From: Eretmocerus hayati
Lineage: Eukaryota > Arthropoda > Insecta > Hymenoptera > Aphelinidae
NCBI GenBank assembly: GCA_029851415.1
Contig: CM056744.1
Coordinates: 14,701,268 to 14,765,267, forward strand
DNA length: 64,000 nucleotides
Direction of reading: 5' to 3'
Shown here: positions 24,344-34,449 of the stretch, one piece after another
How the letters are laid out: each line of letters starts with the position of its first letter
How positions within the stretch are numbered: the stretch's first letter is position 1
Position numbers and translations under genes: made by a program
The notes under the pieces: generated by a model
What the model was told of the DNA's origin: nothing
The model's input: the letters and a program-made list of their open reading frames with translations, nothing else
The model's database searches: none

Positions 24344-27198
24344 TTCTGTTAATTTTTTTATTTATGGAACGACCTTTTTCATTTTATTATTCCATGAATT
24401 AGGGATGAATCAATCTGTAATAAGTTTAAAAATGAAAGAAGCAACAGCAAGCAAATTGGAATTCATGCAAACTAAAAATAAATGTTGGAGCGTATATTTT
24501 GTAGAAAAATTTTTCCATACTTTCAGAAATGTTTTCATTGAATTTCGAATTTGTGACATACTTTTGACGTCAACGACTACATTCGAGAACTCCTTACACA
24601 GTGACAACACGTTTCATACGTCCAAGTTTCTTTTAACTTTTCAAAATCAATTTCCTCTGGGGGGAAAAGAAATATCTCTTACAACTGCAAAAATGTGGCG
24701 TACAGTCTTACTCAGCACTTGGATCAAATATCAGCCGATATCGTGAGGAAAGGTTCAAAGAAGGAAAGATATTCTGGTCAAAATGGTAGACGTTCTAAAA
24801 ATGCAAAGTATGAAAAATGCAAGTATAAAAGATGGTAAAGTCTCATGACATCCGAATGCATTGCGAAATATTGTAAAACACACAATTCCAAGTCATGAAG
24901 ATTAAAATGCAAAAACACGACAGGTGCAGATGAGAATAATTTGAACTCACAACAATACGATAACAACATTGAATACACAATCATGAATTTAATAAAATTT
25001 ATGAATTTTTCATTATTAAGAGGTCAGTGTACGTACTTTTATCAAATATTCGTGGGGTTAGGGTCAAACCGGTTGGCCATGCAGGTTCTACAGGATCTAC
25101 TTCCTATTTCGCTTTCTAGTCCATTTTTCCGTGCTTAGGAACAATTTTCTGTAAAAAAATTTACAGATCATGTCAGACAATTGTCCACTCCATGAATACT
25201 AATTTTTGTAACCTTTAGAGGACGGCGATTTCCCCTAATTGAATGACATTCGATTTCCATGAAAATTTCCATTTATGATGACTGTATAATGAATTTTATA
25301 CTAGTGAGCCACTATAGTGGTCATCCCCGTCCTCTGAAGGTTAATGCTACAATATTCTAGTTTAGGGAGATACTTTTCACTCTCTGAGAAATTATGCATT
25401 TGCTCTCGTGTTTTGATCATTTGTAGATGATCAGTAACCTATAGAAGCTCATGCAGTTCTAACGATTATTATCAGATAAGGTCAGTTTCAGGGGTTTAGA
25501 CTATCTCTAATAGGTTAGATGCATTATTTTTGCATGGTATAGAAGTTTTTACCATGCTTTATGTTTTTTTTAATGACATCAAAATTTTGCATCATCATTG
25601 CAATTTCCATGTGTCATCTAGTTCATGCATTTTATCATACTTTTGGTTATATCTTGGAGGTCAATGACTCACTTGAGAATGGACAGATCGGAGATGATTT
25701 CTTATTCTTAGGATCTAATCAGATACTCAGAATGAAATAGACCTATTAAGAATACTTAAATTGGGGTCAGTGGCTCCATTTAGCCAAGATGGGCATATTC
25801 TCAATTCATCAGCCCAAGAGAATCCTTCAGAATAGGGAGGATAGTTTCGGAAACTAGTTGGCCTTCATTGCTCTGCTACACTATACCTACCTAATTTCCT
25901 GAAAACGGAAACGTGGTCTTGCGCCGAGCGAGGCGCAATATTAATGGACTCGAGAACATCTCTCACTAAGTACATGTAAGATCCATTCATCTTACGTACT
26001 TTGATCTCTCAAAGTGGCCTTGCAAATGCTTCCTCGTGAATTTTGATGCTCTTAATAGGGAATATTATTACCTTTTGGATAGTTATAGGTATTCGTCTAG
26101 TTTTTCAGAAATTTGTACTTTTATTTGCCATTTAAAATGTGTTTTTCGTGAGACATTTTTCCTCTTATCAGGAATGAGTGATAAATTCATAGATCTTTAC
26201 GGGGTTAACATTCACTCGAATGATACATTTTGAGATGATTTTAATGAGATGTGGAACGAAATAAATCCGAGATGTTTGAATTGCGCTTGGAAGCGAATCC
26301 GACTCTATCTCTCATATCGATACTCATGAAAAAATGATTCATCTCTAGACATTCAGAGAACTGTTGTCATACTTTTTACCGAAAAAATCATATTTCAGTC
26401 ATAACAATATCGCAAACGGAGATAATCGTCGCGACTACATTTTCGGAAAATCTGCAAAAAAGATCCATCAAAATACTGCAGATACTTAGATCAATATTCA
26501 GATATATTGATGGATACGAAAGCTCACAAAATATTGGTAGTTAAGATCTTCGTCAAATTTTTTATTTCCACACGGAAAGTAGCGCTATTTTAGCGGGCGA
26601 TAACCAACAATCATAATCAAATTGTATCAATTTAATGCCATTTCTTCGAATCTAACACTTGATCCGTAAAACGACAGCTGCTATTTAAGCACCATTGGAA
26701 TAGAGGAAAGCTCGTGCATCAAAATCCTCCGAGTAAATAATGAAACAGGTCAACGACCCGTGACAAATTTAGCCATCAAGCCTGAATACTACACAACTTT
26801 ACGGCATCCGTTTAGACTTCAATCAAGTTCAATCACTTGATACTCATCATCCCCCTTGCCATCGCTCATCTTTGCCAATCTAAAATTTTCCCACATAAAT
26901 TACATCCCAAGGGTGAATATCCATCTTACACTCGATTTCACCGCTAGATATACACTTTGTACGAACTCAAATTTCGCTTGCCTTACGAAAACAAACGTTT
27001 ATTATGCACAATTTTACGTTTACGAGCTCGTTCGGGTGTATCCACCGATGGACGATATGACATATCTTTGTAACTTCACCGCAACAGTATGCATTTCAAT
27101 CGGAATAATGCACGTTGGACTCTGTTTATAACTTTTGAATGCGACAAGATCTCGTGGATGGTCGAAAATTGGAAAAAGCGACAGGTGCAGATCCCTGA
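24344..27198. other. Gene-poor stretch with one small MITE
   Basis: A 147-codon open frame overlaps 24303-24746, but it begins upstream of the poly(A) signal and has no recognisable feature, so I do not call it. A small TTAA-type MITE sits at 25212-25340. A single tip GGGTGTATCCACC near 27033 is a solitary end of the Harbinger-like family. Otherwise nothing is seen. Confidence 0.4.
25208..25344. mobile_element. Small piggyBac-like MITE
   Basis: A 129-bp unit (25212-25340) with ends CCTTTAGAGGACGG and, inverted, CCTTCAGAGGACGG. It is followed on the right by TTAA and preceded on the left by GTAA, a one-base decay of TTAA. TTAA targets are characteristic of piggyBac-type elements. Confidence 0.55.
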
Positions 27199-27437
27199 GG
27201 GTGTATCCACACATGAACGACATGCCATAATCTCGTACACGCAATGCATGATGATTTCCCATAAGGATGTCTTTTCATTTGAGAAGCGCGAGTTCAAGAA
27301 AGAAGAACGATTACGGAGAACCTCCAATCAAAAAACACGAAACGAGCACTTCAAGTACCTCAAGTCGTTGATTGAGATCATGTGGCGTGACATGCAGCGA
27401 GGTCAATGTACTTTGTTAATTTGTGGACACACCCTAA
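27196..27437. mobile_element. Harbinger-like MITE H5 (ACATGCC-type subterminal)
   Basis: A 236-bp element (27199-27434) with tip GGGTGTATCCACACATGAAC on the left and the complement of GGGTGTGTCCACAAATTAAC on the right. The 3-bp flanks TGA and TAA are nearly identical. Its subterminal DNA carries ACATGCC/GCATGTC words. Confidence 0.7.
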
Positions 27438-27696
27438 CAAATACACATAAAGGTTGTGTGGAATGGCGTGGAGCGAGGGAATGGTAATTATGCCATTTAT
27501 TTGTAGATATACTCTATGGTTGCGTCCACCAATGCACCACCACACATCACGACGTCGTGCCACGACCTGACACGACATTTGATACCTCGCGCGTTGGTGT
27601 ATTTCCAATCAGCAAATGTGCCTTCCGACTTTTCTTCAATTTTTGGGCATCCGTAAGTGCTTGTTGAATCGAAAATTTTTGATAAAAACTGCAATG

Positions 27697-28049
27697 CTCA
27701 GTGCTAATTGGAGAACAGATGTTACTTCGCAAGCTCGCATGTGTGTCCCAGATAAGGGTGTGTCCACAGATGAAGGACATGCCATGCACTCGCCACACGC
27801 AATGTGACTCAACCTCACGCAACGGCATGGATTTTATATGAATAATAATTATATATGATAATTATTTAGATATCCAGGAAATATAAAGACGCAATGCACT
27901 TGACGAAACAAAATACATGCCGTTGCGTGGAGGTTGAGTCAAATTGCGTGTGACGAGTGCATGACATGTCCTTCATCTGTGTACAAACCCTTATCTGAGA
28001 TACACATGCGAGCTTGCGAAGTAACATCTGTTTCCCAATTAGCACTGAG
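27697..28049. repeat. Large near-perfect palindrome with embedded Harbinger-like tips
   Basis: Arms 27697-27829 and 27916-28049 pair with few mismatches around an 86-base AT-rich loop. GGGTGTGTCCACAGATGAAG lies inside the left arm at 27756, its decayed partner (GGGTTTGTACACAGATG) inside the right arm. About 60 bases of pairing continue outside these tips. A further tip of the same kind, on the minus strand, lies just to the right near 28100 (GGTCGTATCCACACATG). Confidence 0.85.
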
Positions 28050-28147
28050 ATCAGGTGTCAAGGATATGATGGCGTGTCGTTCATGTGTGGATACGACCTA
28101 AGTCAGGTTGTTCGATCAGTTAGATTTGACGGCTTACGCAATTTACG

Positions 28148-28390
28148 ATGATGGACACAGATTCTCTCCCGTTGAACGTTAGCGAAAGTGAAGTGACTCG
28201 AAGCAGGCCGATGAGGTTCAAGAGGATAAAGCGGATCGTGGACCTTTTTAACGGCTATACAGGCACTGTCGTAGCAGGTACATATATTGTGATCGAGAGC
28301 TTGTGGATGCTGATGCTGCGCGAGGATATGAGGGTGTTACGTATATATCGATCGAATGCGCGGGTGACCGAGGTAGAGGGGAAAAACTAA
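28148..28390 (+). CDS. Doubtful small ORF, possibly a first exon
   Basis: An 80-codon frame in a locally GC-richer patch, preceded by ACGATG. It begins MMDTDSLPLNVSESE, is basic in the middle (RFKRIKRI) and then hydrophobic (about residues 38-55). A GTACAT donor-like site lies within it. No downstream exon can be linked and no family is recognised, so this is a weak hypothesis. Confidence 0.2.
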   Translation: MMDTDSLPLNVSESEVTRSRPMRFKRIKRIVDLFNGYTGTVVAGTYIVIESLWMLMLREDMRVLRIYRSNARVTEVEGKN

Positions 28391-28632
28391 AGGGGTCAAG
28401 CATGCGACAATCAGGCCACGTACAGGCTCTCTATACAAGATGTATATATGTATGTATGTGGTCCGTATAGTGTGACACCGCGGCATCCGAGGCCGATGCA
28501 CTGCCGATGCTGATTTCCGTTTCCGAAGGGCGACATACTTTCAAGACGTTCTCTCTCTAGCTCTCTCTGATGAATGTTCATTCCCTCTTGTGTTCGTCCA
28601 ACTCCACAGAGTGTATTTATGTGTGAGGTGTG

Positions 28633-28665
28633 TGTGTGTGTGTGTGTGTGTGGGGGGGGGGGGGA
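28633..28665. repeat. (GT)n and G-run
   Basis: About 20 bases of GT dinucleotides followed by a run of a dozen G residues, immediately left of the TA-flanked GGTTGAA element. Confidence 0.9.
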
Positions 28666-28713
28666 GGTCATGGAAAACAGTGATTGAAAAGTTAGATTTG
28701 TCTTGTGAATATC

Positions 28714-29395
28714 TACACTGTAAAAAATTGGTTGGATTTTCAACCAACATTTCAACCAGCTGGTAGAATTTTTAACCACACTGGTTGAATTTTTCATTCA
28801 ACCAACTGGTTGAATTTTCATCCAAGGGATTATATCCCGTGATGGATAAATGGATGGATGATGGGTGGATGGGCGGATGGATGGATAGATGGATGGATGG
28901 GTGATGGTTGGATGGGCGGATGGATGGATGGATAGATGGATGGATGGGTGATGGTTGGATGAGTGGAGAAGAGGGATGAAGGTTGGATGGGTGATTGGAT
29001 GGATGATAGAAGCATGATGGACGGGTGGATGATGGATGGATGGATGGACCCATCACCCATTCATCCATCCATCCACCCACCCACCATCCATTTCTCGATC
29101 CATTTATCGACCCCATCCATCATCCATCCATCGATCCATCATCCATCATCCATCCATCGATCCATCATCCATCAGTCCACCCTCCCTCATCCATCCTTAT
29201 CCACCCATAGGATAATCCACCATACTCTACCACCCCCCTCCCCCCTTACGTAGGTAACCTGATATGCAGCTCGTGCAGGAAGCTCACGGACATATTGTGA
29301 TAATCCACATTGGTTGAATTTTGCGTTCAACCAGTGGTTGAATGAAAACTTCCACCAGTTGGTCGAAGTTTTTCGAAAAAATTTTTCACAGTGTA
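28714..29395. mobile_element. TA-flanked inverted-repeat element with GGTTGAA palindromic modules
   Basis: The element 28716-29393 has ends CACTGTAAAAAATTGG and, inverted, CACTGTGAAAAATT, with TA on both sides. Each end carries several short imperfect palindromes built from GGTTGAA/TTCAACC separated by A/T runs. The interior is a GGAT/ATCC minisatellite arranged as an inverted pair. No transposase is present. TA targets suggest a Tc1/mariner-like non-autonomous element. Confidence 0.82.
28837..29205. repeat. Inverted GGAT/ATCC minisatellite
   Basis: From about 28837 to 29047 the strand is GGAT/GATG-rich; from about 29048 to 29205 it is ATCC/CATC-rich. The two halves can therefore fold back. 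Within the left half, a GGGCGGATGGATGGATAGAT-type unit of about 50 bases is tandemly duplicated. Confidence 0.92.
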
Positions 29396-30930
29396 CGTGT
29401 GCACAACTGTGCGTGATTACGTATGTGTGTAGGTGCGTATGTGAAGAGGAAATCATGAAAATATGCGATTAATGGGAAGTTAGACTTGTGTAGTCGAATG
29501 AAAAAGTCACAACAAGTGTTTGTATGTTGTGTGTGAGCGTGTGTGCGTGTGCGTGTGTACGTGAGTGAGTGTGTGAGTGGGTGGGTGGGTGGGTGGGTGA
29601 GTGGGTGAGTGAGTGAGAAAAATGCAACGAAGTGAACAAATAAGTGCAAGAGAGGATGTGCCAACAAATGAGAAAGTGCATGAGTGAGTGGGTGAGTGAG
29701 TGTGTCTGTGTGTGTATTCATGTAGATGGGTTGTATTAGTATAAAAGATGATAGGAGTGGGAAGGTATCATCCTCCACGATCGTAAGGTGCTTTATCCAA
29801 CCTGACTTCGAAAAGATCTGTCAAGGCGTGAGGCCTTTGAAATTCAAATTTGATCTGAATCATGCTAGATTCTTATTTACTGCTCTAGTAATCGGAGTGA
29901 ATGGAAAAGTGTATGGGCATCATCGAGCAATCTTGCGATGTCATCTAGTCTAATAGCTTGTACTTTTAATAGTGACGCGAGAGTAATATCGAAATTTGTT
30001 AGGTGTTGCGTGTATTCGATGTGTATATCAAGTTCCTTATAGCTTACTGCGCTTGATAGATCTCGAGCACGTATGTTGGAAAAGTAGGTGAAGGTGAACT
30101 TGTGAATTTTAATCGGAAAAGCTTACAAAAGTGGCACGTGAGCTTTGACGCGTGCTTTAATCGAAGTTGTTGACCTTACGCGAACTCTGCGAGCTTTGAA
30201 AGAGTGAATACCGTGTAGAAGATTCTTGAAAAGATTGAAAATTCAATCTTCGATCTCTGAGATTGACTTCTCCGATTCGATCCTTTTTTCACATTACGTA
30301 AAATCTTTCTACTTCTTTTCCATTTTTCCATTTCCTACTTTCAGAAGGAGAATGTTCGGATAATCATTCCAGTATCGTGAGCTAAAAAAGTGTTTCGATT
30401 CAAAATGATCAGACTCTTACAAGCAAGATATTACATTATTATTGATGAATTTTCATGTTAGTATGATTTTTCATTTGACTTTTCACAAATTATGGTTGCA
30501 CGAGCAGTGCATTCGGATTGGAATCGACATGCTGAAAACTTTTTCATGACTAAGTAATCTTGCAGAGTAGCTTTCTTGAATTCATTCACATCATTCCGCC
30601 ATGCAGTGCTTTTCAAAAATCCGACTTACTCATCGCGGAGGACTCTTTTGTGAGTTTTCCACCGCGATATCGCATCTCCTCGACATGAAGAAGTTTATTG
30701 GGAGAAAAATCACCCTAGCCTAATCTCAATTTGTCAGAAGTCATATATCTTTCAAAAAAATTCTGTATTATATGAGCTGACGATGAGAAAGTCGAAAACC
30801 GCCCGAATTTTGTTTTTCCTGTATTCTTACTAATCAAATTTTTCTTCAAAATTGAACAGGAATCTCGCGAAAATCCTTAACACCCATTAGAAAACATAAA
30901 AAACGACCACATAGGTATACCTAGGTTTAA
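29396..30930. other. Spacer with GT-rich simple sequence
   Basis: 29390-29720 is a degenerate GT, GTGA and GTGG repeat. A 75-codon frame at 29726-29953 starts with the myristoylation-like MGCISIKDD but has no partner exon and no recognised domain, so it is not called. The remainder to 30.93 kb shows nothing I can name. Confidence 0.4.
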
Positions 30931-31316
30931 GGCGATGCGGTCACCTTGCACCACGACCATAGACCTTGAAAATACACCTACCATATAAAGTTTGATGATT
31001 CAAAGTGTGAGACGAGTTGTCGCATACTTGTTATTGTCCAACTTGTATTCCTCAATCCGTCGCTTAGCCCAAATCACAAGAGAATCGGAGAAAAGTGGGA
31101 ATAACTCGGCCGCGGGAACCTCCTAACCTATAATATACGCACATTTTCATTTCCAACTTTCTCCGATTCTATTGCAATTTGGGCTTAACGAAGAGCAGAC
31201 AAATCTAAGTTAGATGATAACAAATATTCGTGCGCTCGTCGTTTAGCCCAAATCGCAACAGTGTCAGAGAAAGTTGGGAATGATTTTCAGCTTGCATGGT
31301 GACCGCATCGCCTTAA
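30927..31316. mobile_element. TTAA-flanked MITE with thrice-repeated internal motif
   Basis: The element 30931-31312 has ends GGCGATGCGGTCACC, inverted at the right, with TTAA on both sides. Inside, a 45-base motif containing TTAGCCCAAATC and GGAGAAA occurs three times, at about 31057, 31143 (inverted) and 31240. TTAA targets suit piggyBac-like mobilisation. Confidence 0.75.
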
Positions 31317-31648
31317 TCGTACAATGTAATCAACACAGAAAATTCACTCCTCGAGCGATGAAACGCAGTGGAAGCTTTGCGCGCGAAATTCAAAAACTTC
31401 CGCTCCGACTTTGACATTATCTCGAGCATCAATCTCAGCGGAAACGTCTCTTCGTTTCAAATATCACATTTTAAGCTCGGCAGTAAAAGGCCTTTTGAAA
31501 AAGCGAACGTCCTTCATAAACCGGCATCTCGTCTTATTCATTCGAATCTGCATAGTGCGTGTATGTGCAGGGTGTATCACGTGTGAAATGTGAATGGATA
31601 ACGTTCTCCGTATGATACAATGCAGAGGAGGTTACAGCACCCAGAGTG

Positions 31649-32475
31649 TAAGGCTCGTTCTACATAGGATGCGCTCAGCGCGTGAGCGTACGCGCATACG
31701 CTTGCGCTCATAGCATTTGATGCAGGAAATTTCATAAAGCAGCCTCACCAGTCATTTCCTACCCAGAATTTCCACAAGTTAAGAGTTGGTTGATGATTAG
31801 TGGGCTTCGAGTGACATTATCAAATCAACAAAATCAAGTTCCTCCATGCTTTTTCATGATTAATAGAGAACAACATCAGCGGTGGCCACGTGGTCCTTTC
31901 TGGAAAAAAAATATAGGTTGAGCAACGTTTTTGCGATTCAGTATCCGGATTCGTGACTGCTCATCTTGCTCTTGCCTAGTTCCTGATCCCAAACAAAGGT
32001 ACAGTCTCCGCAAAGTAAGACGGGTGGTCACCAATGCCGATACTGAGTTGTGAAAACGGTGCTCAACTTGGGTTCTTCCCCGAAATGGCTGGCGGGACCA
32101 CCACTGCTGGTTTATCCTATTTACTCATGAAAAAAAAAACGAAGAAAATCGTGTTTCTGACCCAAAAATGTCGTCCGGAGACCTCCGTCATTCAATGTCA
32201 TGGGTCGCGTATTTAACCGGTAATGAAAGAGCGAGTAATTCTTAGGGTGGCCAACCTCTATTTTACTGGGGAAAAACACGAAGAAACTTGATTTTTTGGC
32301 TCAATCATGTCACTCGGAGCCCACCAGACATCAACTAACTCTTCCCTTGGGGAAATTCTGAGTAGGAAATGGCTAGTGAGGCTGCTCCATGAAATTCTCT
32401 GCATTTGATGCTTTGAGCGCAAGCATATGCGCGAACGCACACGCACTGAGCGCATCCTATGTAGAACGAGCCTAA
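31649..32475. mobile_element. Harbinger-like long-TIR element H2 (GCGCTCA-type subterminal)
   Basis: An 821-bp element (31652-32472) flanked by TAA on both sides. Its ends read GGCTCGTTCTACATAGGATG inward, then GCGCTCAGCGCG-type subterminal words, and pairing continues for about 180 bases (GCCTCACCAGTCATTTCCTAC against its complement near 32365). The 3-bp TAA duplication is typical of PIF/Harbinger. No transposase frame. Confidence 0.85.
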
Positions 32476-32496
32476 GGGTGTGCCCACAATAGAAGC

Positions 32497-33275
32497 GTAC
32501 TCTCTAAAACTGTTGGAGTGAAATTTTGACTCAGAGCTTGGAGTGATTCTCGAAATGACCGAGAATGATTCATGTTGGAGTAAAAATCTGACTCATAGGG
32601 AGTGAAACCACAGAAATATTACATTTGCTCCAAGCTGGAGTCAATTTTCACTCCAAGAAGAGTGAAAATTGACTCCTCACATTGAGTGAAATGGATTTTT
32701 GTAGGTTAGGGTATAATCCCAGAATAACTTGCGGGACTTTTATGAAGAAAGTAGAAAACGTTTAAAGTGTTGAATCATGCTTCTCTATTCCGAGCTTACC
32801 TCCGAAATACTTCTGATATATTTAAAAACTTGTATCGACCGTTCACAACCGTACATACCCTTTCTTGACTGTAACTTATCAAAGTCACATTTGGTCTAAT
32901 GGTTAAGACAATTGCCTGGCAATTAAGAGGGTGCGGGTTCAAATCCCCATCGGGCCGAACACAAATGCCAAAATTTTACGTTGAGCACAATTTTCATAGA
33001 ATATTAATAATTACAATTATCAAGAAATCAGTTGAAATATGCGTGCACGCCGTGAATTAATTTTTTTATTGCAATATCTAGAATGTTGAAAAGTTTGGTT
33101 TTGAATCATTCGACTCAATCCTAAGAGTGATAATTGACTCACGTTGGAGTGAAATTTGACTCCAACTTGGAGTGATGAATCACTCCAGTTCGGTGCGCAC
33201 GAAACTGACTCATAGCTTTGAGTAAAATTTCACTCCCTTGGAGTGAAATTTCACTCCAACGGGTTTAGAGAGTAC
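32497..33275 (+). mobile_element. Nested element I1 with GGAGTGAAA modules and tRNA-like cassette
   Basis: A 771-bp insert (32501-33271) in H3, flanked by GTAC (or TA). Its ends are TCTCTAAAACTGTTGG and, inverted, TCTCTAAACCCGTTGG. Both ends hold arrays of imperfect 18-20-base palindromes of the type GGAGTGAAATTTCACTCC or GAGTGAAAATTGACTCC. The interior contains a tRNA-like segment at 32885-32957. It has no coding capacity. Confidence 0.85.
32885..32957 (+). ncRNA. tRNA-like cassette inside I1 (not a functional tRNA)
   Basis: It contains an A-box-like TTTGGTCTAATGG, a D-arm, an anticodon-arm position reading CTGGCAA and a good B-box GGTTCAAATCC in a T-arm. The acceptor arms do not pair and the anticodon stem is weak. 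It could act as an internal RNA polymerase III promoter, as in tRNA-derived SINEs. Confidence 0.6.
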
Positions 33276-33392
33276 GCACTGTTCGCGGTTCACAGCGCAT
33301 GGCTCACGTGCCCCATGCGCTGCTCATCGAATTTTAGCCGCGGTGGCTGGATCCAATACAGAACTTGAGATTAGCGATCGAGAATGGGTAAT

Positions 33393-34143
33393 CTCTCTAA
33401 GCCCGTTGGAGTGAAATTTGACTCAAAGCTTTGAGTCAGTTTCGTGCGCACCGAACTGGAGTGATTCATCACTCCTATCTGGAGTCAAATTTCACTCCAA
33501 CGTGAGTCAATTATCACCTTTAGGATTGAGTCAAATAATTGAAAACCAAACCTTTCAACATTCTAGATATTGCAATAAAAAAATTAATTTAAGGCGTGCA
33601 CACATATTCCAATTGATTTCCTGGCAATTCTAATTATTAATATTCTATGAAAAATGTATTTAACGTAAATTTTGGCATTTATGTTCGACTAGATGGGGAT
33701 TTGAACCCGCACCCTCTTGATTGCCAGGCAAGTGTCTCAACCATTGGACCAAATGTAACTTTGATACTTTATACTTAAGAAAGCCTATGGATGGTTGTGA
33801 ACGGTCGATACGAGTTTTTAAATATATCCGAGAAGTATTTCGGAGAGAAGCTCGGATAGAGCAGCGTGATTCAACACTTCAGAAGTTTTCTACTTTCTTC
33901 ATGAAAGTCTCGCAAATCATTCTGGGATTATACCCTAACCTATAAAAATCTATTTCACTCAATGTGAGGAGTCAATTTTCACTCTTTTTGGAGTGAAAAT
34001 TGACTCAATCTTAGAGCGATGTAATATTTCTGTGGTTTCACTCCCTATGAGTCAGATTTTCACTGTAACATGAGTCATTCTCGGTCATTCCGAGAATCAC
34101 TCCAAGCTTTGAGTCAAAATTTCACTCTAACAGTTTTCGAGAG
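33393..34143 (-). mobile_element. Nested element I2, inverted copy of I1
   Basis: A 751-bp element that is the reverse complement of I1 with scattered substitutions and small indels. It begins CTCTCTAAGCCCGTTGG and ends with the complement of CTCTCGAAAACTG. It is inserted near the centre of H3, in opposite orientation to I1, and flank duplication is unclear. I1 and I2 together make a giant inverted repeat of about 1.6 kb with a 121-base spacer. Confidence 0.85.
33685..33759 (-). ncRNA. tRNA-like cassette inside I2
   Basis: The counterpart of the cassette at 32885, on the minus strand. Here the anticodon stem pairs better (CTTG with CAAG) around CTGGCAA, and the B-box GGTTCAAATCC is intact. 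The acceptor stem is still missing. Confidence 0.6.
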
Positions 34144-34354
34144 ATGGTCTCCCGGGAAATCCATGTCATTCGTCAGCTAAAATCCGATGAGCAACGCATA
34201 GCGCACGTGATCCGTGGTATGCGCTGTGAGCCGTGAGCAGTGCGTACGCTTCATTTGTGGACACACCCTAACGGTCTATATAAGCATGGCTTGCTCACCA
34301 ACTGAAGATATGTGCATCAATTGTGCAATGTCGCTAGTTCGGCTATGTCTATAA

Positions 34355-34358
<4 letters not shown>

Positions 34359-34446
<88 letters not shown>
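34359..34446. repeat. (GT)n microsatellite
   Basis: Uninterrupted GT array of about 88 bases. Confidence 0.98.

Positions 34447-34449
<3 letters not shown>

Larger units (their letters stand above)
32473..34271. mobile_element. Harbinger-like element H3 containing two nested inserts
   Basis: The tip GGGTGTGCCCACAATAGAAG at 32476 pairs with GGGTGTGTCCACAAATGAAG inverted at 34268, and both sides carry TAA. Without the two nested copies (32501-33271 and 33393-34143) the host element is about 270 bp. Its subterminal words are GCGTACGCACTG and TCACGGCTCACAGCGCAT. Its core (CTGCTCATCGAATTTTAG, TGGATCCAATACAGAACTT, CAGCTAAAATCCGATGAGC) is shared with H1 at 18.99 kb. Confidence 0.83.

Noticed and set aside
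24303..24746. 147-codon plus-strand frame just after the orphan gene
   Set aside because: It overlaps the poly(A) region of the upstream gene, is Phe/Asn/Lys-rich as expected from AT-rich DNA, and has no domain, leader or splice support.
27089..27487. 132-codon plus-strand frame
   Set aside because: It runs through the Harbinger-like MITE at 27199-27434 including both tips, so the frame is incidental to the transposon.
28830..29253. His-Pro-Ser repeat proteins over the GGAT/ATCC array
   Set aside because: Translations of a tetranucleotide repeat on both strands. There is no sign of selection for a protein.
29726..29953. 75-codon frame starting MGCISIKDD
   Set aside because: The N-terminus resembles a myristoylation signal, but nothing follows that fits a family and no splice partner was found.
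32885..33759. Two apparent tRNA genes
   Set aside because: B-box and D-arm are present, but the acceptor stems do not pair and both copies are internal parts of transposons. I list them as tRNA-like cassettes instead.
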